Below, one piece after another: positions 26,289 to 35,586 of a stretch of 64,000 nucleotides of DNA. Every line of letters starts with the position of its first letter. Positions within the stretch are counted from its first letter, which is position 1. A program made the position numbers and the translations under genes. This stretch comes from Kocuria sp. cx-455 (GTDB taxonomy: Bacteria > Actinomycetota > Actinomycetes > Actinomycetales > Micrococcaceae). Below the pieces are notes generated by a model that saw only the letters and a program-made list of their open reading frames with translations, searched no databases and had not been told where the DNA came from. The DNA is taken from positions 434,001-498,000 of the forward strand of contig NZ_JACXBS010000001.1 in assembly GCF_014698015.1 (NCBI RefSeq), in the 5' to 3' direction.

Positions 26289-29180
26289 CTACTTTTCCGG
26301 CCGAATCGCTGCACGCATCACCTGGGCGAGGTGAACTCCTTCTGCGCCGGTTCCCTGGGCGATCTGCGTGCGGCACGAAAAACCGTCCGCGAGCACGATG
26401 GTCCCGGGCTCGGCTGCGCGGATGCTCGGGAACAGTTCGCGCTCGCCGAGGGTCTGGGAGACCTCGTAGTGGCCCGGTTCGAAGCCCCAGTTGCCGGCCA
26501 GCCCGCAGCAGCCCCCGCCCACCACGTTGGTGTTAACGCCCAGCTTGTCCAGGACCTTCAGCTCGGGGGAGTAGTTTCCCATCGACTGCTCGTGGCAGTG
26601 CACCTGGCACAGCGCCCGGCCGGGCCCCGTCTGGGTGTTGAGGGTGCCGAAGGGCCAGTGGCCGCCGTCCTCGGCGTGCTGGGCGCTGAACTCGCCCAGG
26701 GTGACCGTGAGGGCTCGCACCTTGTGGGCTCGAGGGTCCTCGGGCAGCAATTCGGTGATGTCATGCTGGAGCATCACCGTGCAGGACGGTTCCAGGCCGA
26801 TGATCGGGTAGCCCGCCTCGAGCAGTGGCTCCATCACATCCAGGGTCTGCAGCAGGGTTTTGCGGGTCATGTCCAACTGCCCGGTCGAGTGCCATGTCAG
26901 CCCGCAGCACACGTTGCCCATGGGCATGAGCACGCGGTAGCCCATGGCTTCGAGCACCTCGATCGCGGCCTTGCCGGGGGCATCCGCGGAGAAGTTGGTG
27001 AAGGTGTCCGGCCACAGCACCACCGACGGCTTTTCGTCCCCCGCCGACGCCGCCCGGTGACCGCCGCGGGCAAGGTCGCGAGCGGCGTCGTCGCCCTTGA
27101 CGCGGGACCTGTACCAGGAGGTGAGCGGGGCGTTGTTGAAGCGAATCATGCGGCGTTTCGGCTCGATGCCGCCGAGCTTCTTGGTGAGTTCCTCCACGGG
27201 GCGGAAGCGTTCCAGAGCGTTGACCGCGCGCAGCGAACCGGGGACCTTGGTCACGAGTTTCATGAGCCACGGCATCCACCCCATGGTCAGGTGCGCCATG
27301 GGGCGGCGGTTCTTGCCGATGAACGAGGTGAGACCCTGGCGGAAGTGGTGGTGCAGGAACTCGGCCTTGTAGGTGGCCATGTCCACGTTGACGGGGCACT
27401 CGGTGGCGCAGGCCTTGCAGGACAGGCACAGGTCGAGGGCCTCCAGGGTCTCCTTGGATTTCCACCCGTCCGTGATGGTTTCCCCGCGGAGCATCTCGGC
27501 GAGCGAGCGCATGCGGCCCCGGGTCGAGTGGACCTCGTCGTGGGTGGCCTGGAAGGACGGGCACATGGCGCCGGCGTCCGAACGGCACGCACCCACGCCC
27601 ACGCAGCGGTTGACGGCCTGGCCGAAGGAGCCGTTGTCCGAGGAGAACGCGTGGACCGGGGTGAGCTCGAAGGTGCGAGCGCCGGGGCCCGGGCGGATGC
27701 CCTGGTCGATGGGCTCGGGATCCACCACCACACCGGGGTTGAAGACGTTCTCGGGATCGAAAATCCGCTTGAACTCGGCGAAGGCTTGGCGGGCTTCGGG
27801 CGAATAAATTGTGGTCAACAGCTCGGAGCGGGCGCGACCGTCACCGTGTTCACCGGAGACCGATCCGCCGTAGCGGTGCACCAGGTTCGCGGCGCGTTCG
27901 ATGAACTCGCGGTACAGGGCCACGCCCCGGTCGGTGTTGAAGTCGAAGGAGATGCGGATGTGCACGCAGCCCTCGCCGAAGTGGCCGAACGGGATGCCGC
28001 GCAGGTTCATCTCGTCCAGCAGGTCGTAGAGGTCCTTGAGGTAGGCGCCCAGGTGGTGAGGGGGCACTGCGGAGTCCTCCCAGCCGGGCCAGGCCTCGCC
28101 GCCGTCCGGTAGGCGGGTCACGATACCGGCACCGGCCTCGCGAATGCGCCACAGGGCACGGGCCTCGGCGGGGTCGCCCACGACCACTGAGTCCACCACG
28201 GTTTCCGTCACGAGCGCGGGGAGTTGCTGGGCCGCTTCGAAGGCCTTTTCCTGGGTGTCCGCACCCACTTCGCAGTAGAGCCAGCCGCCACCGGCGGGGA
28301 GTTCACCGCCCGCGTTCTCCTGGCCCGGGCGGGTGCGCAGCGCGGTCAGCAGGTCCGAGCCCATGCCCTCAATGGTCGTCACGCCGGGTACGCGGAATTT
28401 CGGTGCCGCGGTGGCCGCCTCGATCGCGTCCTTGAAGCCGAGCACGGCGAGTGCGGTGAACTTGGGTTTGGTCACGAGCTTGACCGTGAGCCGGGTGATG
28501 ATCCCGCACGTGCCCTCGGTGCCGGAAAACGCCTTGGCCACGTCAAAGCCGTTCTCACCCAGCAGGTAGTGGAGCCCGTAGCCGGAGACCTGGCGCGGGA
28601 ACTGACCCAGTTCGGTGCGCAGCATGGCCAGGTGACGGTCGCGCAGTCGGGTGAGCTGGGAATTCAGGGCGGCGTCCGAGGTGCCGCCGGCCTCCAGGGT
28701 GACCTCGCGCCCGTCGGCGAGCATGACCGTGACCGCCACCAGGTTGGACGCGCTGGTGCCCCACGCGACCGAGTGCGAACCGCACGCGTTGTTGGCCACC
28801 ATGCCCCCCACCGTGCAGCGGGCGTGCGTGGACGGGTCCGGCCCGTACGTGAGGCCGAATTCGCTCGCGGCGTCGCGCAGCTGATCGCAAATCACGCCGG
28901 GTTCGATCGTGGCCGTCTGCAGCTGCGGGTCGATCTCCAGGATGCGGTTGAAGTGCCGGGAGGTGTCGATGATCAGGCCATCACCCATTGCGTTGCCCGC
29001 CACCGACGTTCCACCGCCGCGGGAAATCACCGGCCAGCCCTTCTCCCGGGCGGTCGCGAGCAGGTCGCGGATTTCCGCCACGGAGCGCGGTTCCGCCACG
29101 GCCCGGGGCAGCCTGCGGTAAATGGAAGCGTCGGACACGTACGCGGCACGGGTGGTCAGGTCATCCCGGAGAGCTGTCAT
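26289..29180 (-). CDS. FAD- and Fe-S-binding oxidoreductase (D-lactate dehydrogenase/glycolate oxidase-like)
   Basis: 963 residues combining a GlcD-like half and a GlcF-like half. Residues ~35-210 form the FAD-binding PCMH domain (SRGGGTSVAGNAMGDGLI); ~220-480 the FAD-oxidase C domain with GEHGDG. Two ferredoxin-like cysteine sets follow (CVGVGACRSDAGAMCPSF and CLSCKACATECPVNVD), then two CCG domains (GNVCCG and GGGCCGLAGNWGFE). Such fusions oxidise 2-hydroxyacids such as D-lactate, passing electrons to quinone or a carrier. The gene region 27045-27091 carries an inverted pair of the ACGACGCC motif, in a variable linker. Upstream lies a 2Fe-2S ferredoxin gene, a plausible partner. Confidence 0.9.
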   Translation of the reverse strand: MTALRDDLTTRAAYVSDASIYRRLPRAVAEPRSVAEIRDLLATAREKGWPVISRGGGTSVAGNAMGDGLIIDTSRHFNRILEIDPQLQTATIEPGVICDQLRDAASEFGLTYGPDPSTHARCTVGGMVANNACGSHSVAWGTSASNLVAVTVMLADGREVTLEAGGTSDAALNSQLTRLRDRHLAMLRTELGQFPRQVSGYGLHYLLGENGFDVAKAFSGTEGTCGIITRLTVKLVTKPKFTALAVLGFKDAIEAATAAPKFRVPGVTTIEGMGSDLLTALRTRPGQENAGGELPAGGGWLYCEVGADTQEKAFEAAQQLPALVTETVVDSVVVGDPAEARALWRIREAGAGIVTRLPDGGEAWPGWEDSAVPPHHLGAYLKDLYDLLDEMNLRGIPFGHFGEGCVHIRISFDFNTDRGVALYREFIERAANLVHRYGGSVSGEHGDGRARSELLTTIYSPEARQAFAEFKRIFDPENVFNPGVVVDPEPIDQGIRPGPGARTFELTPVHAFSSDNGSFGQAVNRCVGVGACRSDAGAMCPSFQATHDEVHSTRGRMRSLAEMLRGETITDGWKSKETLEALDLCLSCKACATECPVNVDMATYKAEFLHHHFRQGLTSFIGKNRRPMAHLTMGWMPWLMKLVTKVPGSLRAVNALERFRPVEELTKKLGGIEPKRRMIRFNNAPLTSWYRSRVKGDDAARDLARGGHRAASAGDEKPSVVLWPDTFTNFSADAPGKAAIEVLEAMGYRVLMPMGNVCCGLTWHSTGQLDMTRKTLLQTLDVMEPLLEAGYPIIGLEPSCTVMLQHDITELLPEDPRAHKVRALTVTLGEFSAQHAEDGGHWPFGTLNTQTGPGRALCQVHCHEQSMGNYSPELKVLDKLGVNTNVVGGGCCGLAGNWGFEPGHYEVSQTLGERELFPSIRAAEPGTIVLADGFSCRTQIAQGTGAEGVHLAQVMRAAIRPEK
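27045..27091. repeat. Inverted pair of the ACGACGCCGC motif inside a coding linker
   Basis: CGACGCCGC at 27045-27053 and its complement within 27082-27091, giving a 9-bp stem. It encodes an Ala-rich linker (AARDLARGGHRAASAG) in the FAD/Fe-S protein, between its cofactor domains. Confidence 0.55.
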
Positions 29181-29258
29181 GGTCTAACTTTCGCGCACCC
29201 GACCCCGGGATTCCAATTGGCTCGCCCGCGGTCCGTGTTGCGGTGTCCTGGACGGACC

Positions 29259-29308
29259 ACGACGCCGCCCGCGCGCCTTCGTGGGGAAGGTGCGCGGGCG
29301 GCGTCGGC
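29259..29308. repeat. Long inverted repeat built on the ACGACGCC motif
   Basis: GACGCCGCCCGCGC (29261-29274) pairs with 29292-29305 and the stem continues through CCTTC/GAAGG, about 20 bp with a single G-T position and a 5-base loop. It lies in the 147-base gap between the ferredoxin and FAD/Fe-S genes, which run the same way. It could terminate or attenuate between them, or stabilise mRNA. Confidence 0.7.
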
Positions 29309-29327
29309 GGGAGCTATAGCTGGTGAC

Positions 29328-29654
29328 TCACCACTCCGGGGCAATGGTGATCTCGGCACCCTCGAGGTCCTCGTTCCACTCGACCTGGCAGGTCAAACGG
29401 GAGTTGTCGTGGCGGGTGTCGTCGAGCATCTCCAGGAGGTCTTCTTCCTCCTCGTTGGTGCCGCCGGTCTTCACGAACGATTCCTGATCCAGGTACGAGT
29501 GGCACGTGGAGCACGAGGCATTGCCGCCGCAGGTCGCCAGGATGGGGAACTTGTGACGGGTCAGGGCCTCCATGAGGGACTCGTAGTCCTTCCACTCGAC
29601 GCCCTCGGTGCGCACACCGTCACGGTCGGTCACATTGACTTTGATGCTGCTCAC
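29328..29654 (-). CDS. 2Fe-2S ferredoxin (adrenodoxin/putidaredoxin type)
   Basis: 108 residues. The four cluster ligands are in CGGNASCSTCHSY (spacing C-x5-C-x2-C) and, further on, LTCQVEW. The acidic C-terminal half and EEEEDLLEML helix are usual for ferredoxins that serve cytochromes P450 or mono-oxygenases. The ATG at 29654 has AGGAGG (CTCCT on the plus strand near 29668) upstream. It precedes the FAD/Fe-S oxidoreductase in the same direction, with a large hairpin between them. No P450 or ferredoxin reductase gene is in the window. Confidence 0.92.
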   Translation of the reverse strand: MSSIKVNVTDRDGVRTEGVEWKDYESLMEALTRHKFPILATCGGNASCSTCHSYLDQESFVKTGGTNEEEEDLLEMLDDTRHDNSRLTCQVEWNEDLEGAEITIAPEW

Positions 29655-29757
29655 TCGGGTGGACCTCCTACAGTTACGACCCGTTGTGGATTCTCGGAAC
29701 CAGTGGCCATTCTACGGTTGCAGCGTGCGGGGGGAGCCACCGGATTGCAAAGTGTGA

Positions 29758-30582
29758 TCAGTGCCCCATGCGGCGCACGGTCAGCGCCTGGGCCACGCGC
29801 CCGATCGGTCCGTTCTCGTCGAAGAGTTCCGAGTGGGTTAGTCCCACGCCGACCGCGCTGATTTCAACGTTGGTGTCCAGGCCCACCCATTCGGAAACCG
29901 GTTCGCGGATCAAATGGATGGACAGCTCCACATTGGGGAACGCCCACTGACCGGGCTCAACGCGGGGCGCAATGCCGTTGGCGGCGTCAATGGCACTGAC
30001 AAAACGCGCGGTGTGGGAAGACGTTTCGCCCGCCACGATCCGATGCGTGATGCGCAGCCACCCCGCCGCACTTCCCGGGCGGGGTTCGCGCGCCATGTGA
30101 GCCTCCATGGTGGCGATGAAACCGCCGGCCCACGTCTCGGTCATGTCCACCGGTGGGCATTGCTCCACCGGCGGTAGCGGGCGGATCTCGCCGCCGGCCA
30201 CATCCTGGGTGTCCGAGGTCTTGAGCCGCCACATGTTCAACCGGATGCAGGAGCGGCCGCCCCCGCTCATGGTGGCCTCGAGCAGTTCGATGGTTCTGCC
30301 CGGGCGCAGCACGCGGGTGTGCACCTCGATGTCACCGCCGGGAATGAACCCCAAAATGTCGAACGACAACCGCACGGGAATCACGTCTTTTCGCGGGTGG
30401 TTGCGTTCCACCTCGTGAACCAGCAAGCCCGACGCCGCCGCCATGTGCTGTTCCAGCGGGCTCCACGCACCCTGCGTGTACACCGTGGTCCGGAAACTGT
30501 GGTCCCCGGTCCGCACGTAGTGGGCGTCGGGGATCTCCTCTCCGGTGGCGCCGAGGTGCTGGGGTTCGGGCTCGGTGGTCAT
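29758..30582 (-). CDS. Thioesterase-family protein (TesB-like double hotdog)
   Basis: 274 residues. Two hotdog-like halves are suggested: the first around HMAAASGLLVHEVER and PVRLSFDILGFIPGGDIEVHTRVLRPGRTIELLEATM, the second with the conserved FPNVELSIHLIREPVSEWVGLDT and GPIGRVAQALTVRR block. That pattern is shared by acyl-CoA thioesterase-like proteins (PF13622). The ATG at 30582 follows a strong AGGAGG. No signal peptide. It is transcribed in the same direction as the ferredoxin, 103 bases upstream of it. Substrate chain length is unknown. Confidence 0.82.
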   Translation of the reverse strand: MTTEPEPQHLGATGEEIPDAHYVRTGDHSFRTTVYTQGAWSPLEQHMAAASGLLVHEVERNHPRKDVIPVRLSFDILGFIPGGDIEVHTRVLRPGRTIELLEATMSGGGRSCIRLNMWRLKTSDTQDVAGGEIRPLPPVEQCPPVDMTETWAGGFIATMEAHMAREPRPGSAAGWLRITHRIVAGETSSHTARFVSAIDAANGIAPRVEPGQWAFPNVELSIHLIREPVSEWVGLDTNVEISAVGVGLTHSELFDENGPIGRVAQALTVRRMGH

Positions 30583-30872
30583 GCTGCGGGTCCTCCTGGA
30601 AAGTGGTGTTGTGTCCTGGGTTACACCATAGAGTCCCGCACCGGGTTCGCCGTGCACCCGCGGCTTGTCGAGCCATCAGCCGCGGACGGTCACTCCGTCT
30701 CGTCGACGCTATGTCCTTCCCAGTTAGGAGGCGCGCATTCCCATCGACTGTAACGCCAAAGATCCCGCAACTATTGGCGCTACCGTCGACCACAATGCAG
30801 CGGCGCGGGACCGAGGGTCGTAGCGTCGATACGTCCGCCCGGCGGATGTGTCCACGCGCGCAGCCGCGGACA
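30583..30872. other. Intergenic region upstream of thioesterase gene
   Basis: About 290 bases with no supported gene. It must hold the promoter of the thioesterase gene on the minus strand. I see no clear -35/-10 pair, repeat or RNA structure other than short GC palindromes. Confidence 0.4.
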
Positions 30873-30919
30873 CGAAAAACGCCCGCTACCCCTGTTTTAT
30901 AAGGGATAACGGGCGATTT
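30873..30919 (-). terminator. Rho-independent terminator of tRNA-Ser(CGA)
   Basis: On the minus strand CGCCCGTTATCCCT pairs with AGGGGTAGCGGGCG (two G-U wobbles), followed by TTTTT. It begins a few bases after the tRNA 3' end. The wobbles pair only on this strand, which supports the orientation. Confidence 0.88.
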
Positions 30920-30923
30920 TCAG

Positions 30924-31013
30924 TGGCGGTGACGGAGGGATTTGAACCCTCGTTGGCTTTAACACCAAACATCATTTCGAGTGATGCACCTTCGGCCGCT
31001 CGGACACGTCACC
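30924..31013 (-). tRNA. tRNA-Ser (anticodon CGA)
   Basis: Acceptor stem GGTGACG/CGTCACC, discriminator G and an encoded CCA (plus-strand TGG at 30924-30926). The anticodon stem CATCA/TGATG encloses CTCGAAA with CGA at 30979-30977. A long variable arm and T loop GTTCAAATC are present, as expected for serine. Confidence 0.95.
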
Positions 31014-31069
31014 AGCTCGAAGTACTTTACCGTCAGGTTCCACCGGGAACCAAACCGCGCCGGCCGCGG

Positions 31070-31549
31070 CTACGTGCGGTGGGCCTCGAAGAACTCCCGC
31101 AGCAGCGCGGCGCATTCGGCCTCACGGACCCCACCGGTGACTTCCACCCAGTGGTTGAGCCGCGGTTCACGGACCACATCGAACACCGACCCGCAGGCCC
31201 CGGCCTTCGGATCCCACGCCCCGAGCACCAACCTCGGCACCCGGGACAGCACGATGGCCCCGGCGCACATGGCGCACGGTTCCAGGGTCACCACCAGCGT
31301 GCAGCCCCCGAGTCGCCACGAGCCCGTACGGGCGGCGGCGTCGCGCAGGGCGAGAACCTCGGCGTGGGCGGTGGGATCACCGGTGGCCTCGCGGCGGTTG
31401 AAACCGCGCCCGACCACCTCACCCCGGGGGCCCACGACCACCGCGCCGATCGGAACGTCCCTGCTCGCCGCGGTGTGCCGGGCTTGCGACAAAGCCAGGT
31501 CCATCCAGCGTTCGTACTGGATGGACCTGGCAGTGGGCGGTAACGCCAT
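31070..31549 (-). CDS. tadA: tRNA-specific adenosine deaminase
   Basis: 159 residues. Converts wobble adenosine-34 to inosine, chiefly in tRNA-Arg(ACG), which is itself encoded at about 38.9 kb. The zinc deaminase motifs are exact: TAHAEVLAL (His ligand and catalytic Glu) and PCAMCAGAI (two Cys ligands). The segment VPIGAVVV is also typical. The ATG at 31549 comes seven bases after the stop of the upstream membrane-protein gene, so the two are probably co-transcribed; the ribosome-binding site is weak (GGTAAG). The tRNA-Ser gene follows about 57 bases downstream. Confidence 0.95.
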   Translation of the reverse strand: MALPPTARSIQYERWMDLALSQARHTAASRDVPIGAVVVGPRGEVVGRGFNRREATGDPTAHAEVLALRDAAARTGSWRLGGCTLVVTLEPCAMCAGAIVLSRVPRLVLGAWDPKAGACGSVFDVVREPRLNHWVEVTGGVREAECAALLREFFEAHRT

Positions 31550-31556
31550 GTGTGAC

Positions 31557-32219
31557 TTACCGGCGGTTGTTCTGCGCGAAGTACGCGGAGTTGGGAGCCT
31601 TGAACGCGGTGACGATCCACAGGATGTCCACAATGACCGCGATGATCGCAATCACGATGAGCACGATGCCCAGACCGCCGTACATGAGCGCGCCGAGCAT
31701 TCCGAAGAGATACGACAGGATGGACAGGGCCGCAAAGACGGTGCCCAGGATGCGGGCCCAGTTCTTACCCTTGGCCAGGCCTCGGTAAACCAGGAAGTAC
31801 AGCAGCAGTGCAATGACCAGGCCAATGACGGATCCGACCACGCCGCCGGCCGAGCTGGCGACCATCTCCGCCTGTTCACTGCTCAGGCCCTGATCACGGT
31901 AGATCGCTGCCAGATCGGTCGTGGAATTGGCGATGAGACTCACGATCGTGAACACCACGTACAGCGCTGCGGACAACAGCGTCAGCTTGAGCAGTCTGTC
32001 CAGCAACCCGGGGCGCTCTACCATGCCGGTGTACTGGTTGGGGTTGTACTCGCTGGTGCCGTACTTGCCACCCTGCCGGCCGTAACCGTGCTGGGGGGCC
32101 TGGCCAGCACCCGGCTGATCATCGCCGGGCTGAACGCCGAAGGGCTGAGCGGGATTGGGCATCGGGCGGTGTTGATCCCCGAACTGCGGGTCGCGAGGAT
32201 CGTTGGGCGTGGTGCTCAT
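31557..32219 (-). CDS. Membrane protein with Gly/Pro/Gln-rich N-terminus
   Basis: 220 residues. The first ~65 are hydrophilic and rich in Pro, Gly, Gln and Asp, probably cytoplasmic and disordered. Four hydrophobic segments follow at about 75-95, 125-147, 158-175 and 180-205. The end (DILWIVTAFKAPNSAYF) recalls DUF4064-like or related four-helix membrane proteins of Micrococcales; that is uncertain. It sits between tadA and the ABC permease, all minus strand. Function unknown. Confidence 0.75.
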   Translation of the reverse strand: MSTTPNDPRDPQFGDQHRPMPNPAQPFGVQPGDDQPGAGQAPQHGYGRQGGKYGTSEYNPNQYTGMVERPGLLDRLLKLTLLSAALYVVFTIVSLIANSTTDLAAIYRDQGLSSEQAEMVASSAGGVVGSVIGLVIALLLYFLVYRGLAKGKNWARILGTVFAALSILSYLFGMLGALMYGGLGIVLIVIAIIAVIVDILWIVTAFKAPNSAYFAQNNRR

Positions 32220-32264
32220 GGGGGAAGTTCCCTTCTTCGATTCGGTGCGAGTACTGCGGATAAG

Positions 32265-33539
32265 TTATTCGTATCGGAGGGCGTTGATGGGATCCTGTCG
32301 TGCGGCTCGCATGGCGGGAATGGTGCCGGCCAGGAACGCAATGACCATCACGGACAGGATGATCAGGACGATCTTGACCGGGTCGAACAGGAACAGGCTC
32401 AGGCCGGGTAGACCTTCCAGTAACCCATTGGACAACACGGAACTGATGATCGAGCCGGTGACCACACCCAGGGCAGCACCAATGGCCGAACCCAGGAAAC
32501 CAATGAAGATGGCCTCCAGGGAGAACAAGCCGAAGACCTTGCCTCCGCTCATGCCCAGGGCCTTCATCAGGCCGATCTCACGGGTTCGCTCCTGCACCGA
32601 CATCAGCAGCGTGTTCACAATGCCGAAGCCCGCGGCCAACAGGGCAATGATCGCGAAGGAGTTCAGGATCCACACGATGCCGTTGATGACCGCGCGGAAC
32701 ATGCCGAGTTGGTCCTCCACGGTCAAGCCCAACATGTTCTCGTCCGCGAGCTGGGATTTGATCTGACCGGCGTCGTCGATGTTCTCGATGTTGGCCACGG
32801 CCATGAAGTAGCTGTCCGGGACCTCACGCGGGGACCCGGAGGTCTGGTAGTCGTAGAGCTTCTTGTTGAGGCTCGATGACGGCATGGGCGTCAGGGATGC
32901 GCCCGCCAGGGAGGCCTGTGAAACGCCGGCAATGGTGACCTCGAACGTCTCGTCCTCCCCGGCCATGTTGGTCATGACCACGTCCACGGTTTTACCCACC
33001 GCATCCTCGTTCGAATCGAAGCCCAGGTCCTCCACCCACGAGGCGGGAACAAGCATTTCGTCGCTCTCGCGTGCGGGGATCTCGCCGGCTTCGAGCTGAA
33101 CGCCCTCTGCATCGGAGGGCATGCCCAGGCTCAGCTGGAACTGTTTGCCGTTGGGGGCTTCCAGGTACGTGGGGGCCACCATGTACATGGGGTCCACGGA
33201 TGTGACTCCGTCAATGTTCTTGATGGTTTCGATGTCAGCGTTGCTCAGGCCGCTGGCCGATCCGAAGCCCGTTTGAACGCTGGATTCCTCCGGGTCGTAT
33301 TCGCGGGGGCCATCGTCCTGGGGCGCGGTTTGTTCCTCCACCTTCTGGACGTAAATGGCCTTCTGGTCTCCGAAGCCGGCCACCGTCTTGTCGATGTAAT
33401 CGTTGACGCCGGTACCGACACCCGAGGTGAGGGTCAGCGTGAACGCACCGATGAAGATCGCGATGACGGTCAGAACGGTTCGTGCTTTGGAACGGAACGT
33501 GTTTCCGATGGCCGTCCGCAGCAGATCGACAAACTTCAC
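32265..33539 (-). CDS. MacB/FtsX-like ABC transporter permease
   Basis: 424 residues. One membrane segment near residues 18-40, a large extracytoplasmic MacB-type domain (~45-285), then three segments in the FtsX domain with the family ending RAARQDPINALRYE. The motif RTREIGLMKALGMS is the conserved FtsX coupling region. Such permeases work as mechanotransmitters, moving lipoproteins, peptides or drugs out of the membrane. The GTG at 33539 overlaps the stop of the ATPase gene (GTGA), so the two are tightly coupled. Substrate unknown; no membrane-fusion or outer-membrane partner, as expected in a Gram-positive. Confidence 0.9.
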   Translation of the reverse strand: MKFVDLLRTAIGNTFRSKARTVLTVIAIFIGAFTLTLTSGVGTGVNDYIDKTVAGFGDQKAIYVQKVEEQTAPQDDGPREYDPEESSVQTGFGSASGLSNADIETIKNIDGVTSVDPMYMVAPTYLEAPNGKQFQLSLGMPSDAEGVQLEAGEIPARESDEMLVPASWVEDLGFDSNEDAVGKTVDVVMTNMAGEDETFEVTIAGVSQASLAGASLTPMPSSSLNKKLYDYQTSGSPREVPDSYFMAVANIENIDDAGQIKSQLADENMLGLTVEDQLGMFRAVINGIVWILNSFAIIALLAAGFGIVNTLLMSVQERTREIGLMKALGMSGGKVFGLFSLEAIFIGFLGSAIGAALGVVTGSIISSVLSNGLLEGLPGLSLFLFDPVKIVLIILSVMVIAFLAGTIPAMRAARQDPINALRYE

Positions 33540-34441
33540 TCGGAGACTCCCTGCTGGTCGGTGGTGGTCGATTGGGCCCAGGGGGCGGCATGGCGACCCG
33601 CGCGGTGGGGGCGGCGAGCGGCCTCGGCGATCTCGGCGGCGTCGGTCTCGCTCAGGGCGATGAGTTGCCCGGTCGCGGGTTCCTTGACGGTGACCTGCCC
33701 TTGCTCACCGGGGCGAGGCCGGGAGCGGTCCGCGAACAAGGACGACGCCGCGGCGGGCGAGGCGCTCTGGTCGATTTCGCCGTCCACCAGGTAGAGCTGG
33801 CGGGAACAACGAGACGCGAGGTCTGGATCGTGGGTGACCACCACCAAGGTGATGCCCTTGTCCTTGTTGAGGCCGAACAGGATGTCTTCCACCACGTCCG
33901 AGGTGGCGGTGTCCAAGTTGCCCGTGGGTTCGTCGGCAAAGATCACGGAAGGTTCGTTGATCAGCGCGCGGGCAATGACCACGCGCTGCTTCTGGCCGCC
34001 GGAAAGATCCGTGGCCTTGTTGGAGGCCTTGTCCGCCATTTCCAGCTGCTCGAGGGCTTCCATGCCGCGGCGCTTGCGTTCAGCGGAGTGCACGCCGGCG
34101 ATTTTCAGCGGCAGCGTCACGTTCTCCAGAACGGTCTGGTTGGGCGTGAGGAAGAACTGCTGGAACACGAAACCGAACGCGGAGTTGCGCAATTCGTTGA
34201 GTTGTTTGGCGTCCAAATCGTTGGTGGGCTGCCCTTTGAGAGCCACCACACCGTGGGTGGGGGCGTCGAGCAGGGCCAACAAGTGCATGAGGGTGGATTT
34301 GCCCGAACCGGACTTGCCAACAACGGCTACTGACTCGCCCTCGTTGATCTGCAGGTTCACGCCCTTCAGAGCGTCGAACCTGGTTTCCCCTCTGCCATAT
34401 ATCTTGACCAGATTCTCGGTTTCGAGGACCGGAGCCGTCAT
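33536..34441 (-). CDS. LolD/MacB-type ABC transporter ATPase with C-terminal extension
   Basis: 300 residues, about 70 longer than usual. The core is complete: Walker A GKSGSGKST near residue 42, Q-loop FVFQQFFLTPNQT, signature LSGGQKQRV, Walker B VIFADEPTGNLD and H-loop VVTHD. The last ~70 residues are a low-complexity Ala/Arg/Pro-rich tail that includes a copy of the ACGACGCCGC motif as Ala-Ala-Ser-Ser. The ATG at 34441 has AAAGGAA upstream. It powers the FtsX-like permease encoded next to it. The operon is divergent from upp. Confidence 0.92.
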   Translation of the reverse strand: MTAPVLETENLVKIYGRGETRFDALKGVNLQINEGESVAVVGKSGSGKSTLMHLLALLDAPTHGVVALKGQPTNDLDAKQLNELRNSAFGFVFQQFFLTPNQTVLENVTLPLKIAGVHSAERKRRGMEALEQLEMADKASNKATDLSGGQKQRVVIARALINEPSVIFADEPTGNLDTATSDVVEDILFGLNKDKGITLVVVTHDPDLASRCSRQLYLVDGEIDQSASPAAASSLFADRSRPRPGEQGQVTVKEPATGQLIALSETDAAEIAEAARRPHRAGRHAAPWAQSTTTDQQGVSE

Positions 34442-34614
34442 AAGAGGCCGTTCCTTTCGGGGCTTCAGCTGATGTATCAATGTGGTTGAATTCCACTCTT
34501 TCCTATCGACGATAGGCCACGCATCCTACGACGGGTGGAACTTTCACCCATGACACCGGGGCGAACCGGTTGAGCTCCGGGGCGAAGAAGAGCCGCCGGT
34601 GCTAGTTTGACCGT

Positions 34615-35250
34615 ATGCGAGTCACCGTTTTGGATCACCCCCTGGTTGCCCACAAGCTGAGCGTTCTGCGCGATAAAACGACACCGTCGCCGGTGTTCCG
34701 GCAACTGGTCGAAGAACTCGTCACGCTGCTCGCGTACGAGGCCACGCGCGAGGTGCGCGTGGAGCCCACCACCATTGAGACCCCGGTGGCGCAGACCCAG
34801 GGTGTGGGGCTGTCGCGGCCCCGCCCGCTGGTGGTTCCCATTTTGAGGGCCGGGCTGGGCATGCTCGAAGGCATGACCCGGTTGATCCCCACCGCGGAGG
34901 TCGGCTTTTTGGGAATGGCCCGGGATGACACCACCCTGGACATCATCACCTACGCCGAGCGATTGCCCGAGGATCTGACGGGCCGCCAGGTCTACGTCCT
35001 GGACCCCATGCTGGCCACGGGCGGCACCCTGCGCGAAGCCATCAAGTTCATGTACCGCCGCGGTGCCGAGCAGATCACGTGCGTCTGCTTGCTGGCTGCC
35101 CCGGAGGGTCTTGGCAAACTCGAGGAAGAACTCGGAGACGCAGAAGTGAACTTGGTTTTGGCCGCCATCGACGAGCGACTGGATGAGAGCGCTTATATCG
35201 TGCCCGGCTTGGGAGATGCCGGTGATCGCCTGTACGGCGTGGTGGACTGA
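34615..35250 (+). CDS. upp: Uracil phosphoribosyltransferase
   Basis: 211 residues, the normal length. Converts uracil and PRPP to UMP in pyrimidine salvage. [14 protein letters not shown] and the PRPP loop [15 protein letters not shown] are diagnostic, and the C-terminal [13 protein letters not shown] binds uracil. The ATG at 34615 lies 173 bases from the divergent ABC operon. No purine or pyrimidine partner gene is adjacent. No PyrR-type leader is evident. Confidence 0.97.
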   Translation: MRVTVLDHPLVAHKLSVLRDKTTPSPVFRQLVEELVTLLAYEATREVRVEPTTIETPVAQTQGVGLSRPRPLVVPILRAGLGMLEGMTRLIPTAEVGFLGMARDDTTLDIITYAERLPEDLTGRQVYVLDPMLATGGTLREAIKFMYRRGAEQITCVCLLAAPEGLGKLEEELGDAEVNLVLAAIDERLDESAYIVPGLGDAGDRLYGVVD

Positions 35251-35586
35251 CCCGTCCCGTGTGAAGCAAAATTTCGCGTACGTGGTACCGAGCGTCCCAG
35301 GTTCTTGACTCGGGTTAAAAAATCTGATTCATACGCTCACACTCCGAATCACATCCCGAGATAGTGCGGTTTTTGGCGTTTTTGAGGGAACGGTTGGCCT
35401 TGCCTGCTCCTTACCGGATGCGCTCATAAAACGTGATGTGGATTACATTCAGCCCCTTTTGTCTCATTATGTGAGAAATATGCGGGTTTGTTACTTGCCA
35501 GTCTTCGTGTTGTGACCCACGATGTTGAGTACGCCGCGTCCAGGAAACTCACGGGTTCGGCGTCTCACGAGGCAGGGGATACTCAT
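35251..35586 (+). promoter_or_regulatory. Long A/T-richer leader of the winged-helix regulator gene
   Basis: 336 bases without a gene, visibly poorer in G+C than its surroundings, with several A and T runs (AAAATTT, TTAAAAAA, TTTTT). A promoter candidate is TTGACT at 35305-35310 with TTCATA at 35328-35333, 17 bases apart. If that is the start, the mRNA has a leader of over 200 bases. GTGATGTGGATTACAT near 35433 is an imperfect palindrome resembling a CRP-type site. No riboswitch could be identified. Confidence 0.5.

Noticed and set aside
26145-28112. 655-residue open frame on the plus strand
   Set aside because: Antisense to the FAD/Fe-S oxidoreductase, which has clear cofactor motifs. The translation is His/Gly/Gln-rich, a typical mirror of high-GC codon use.
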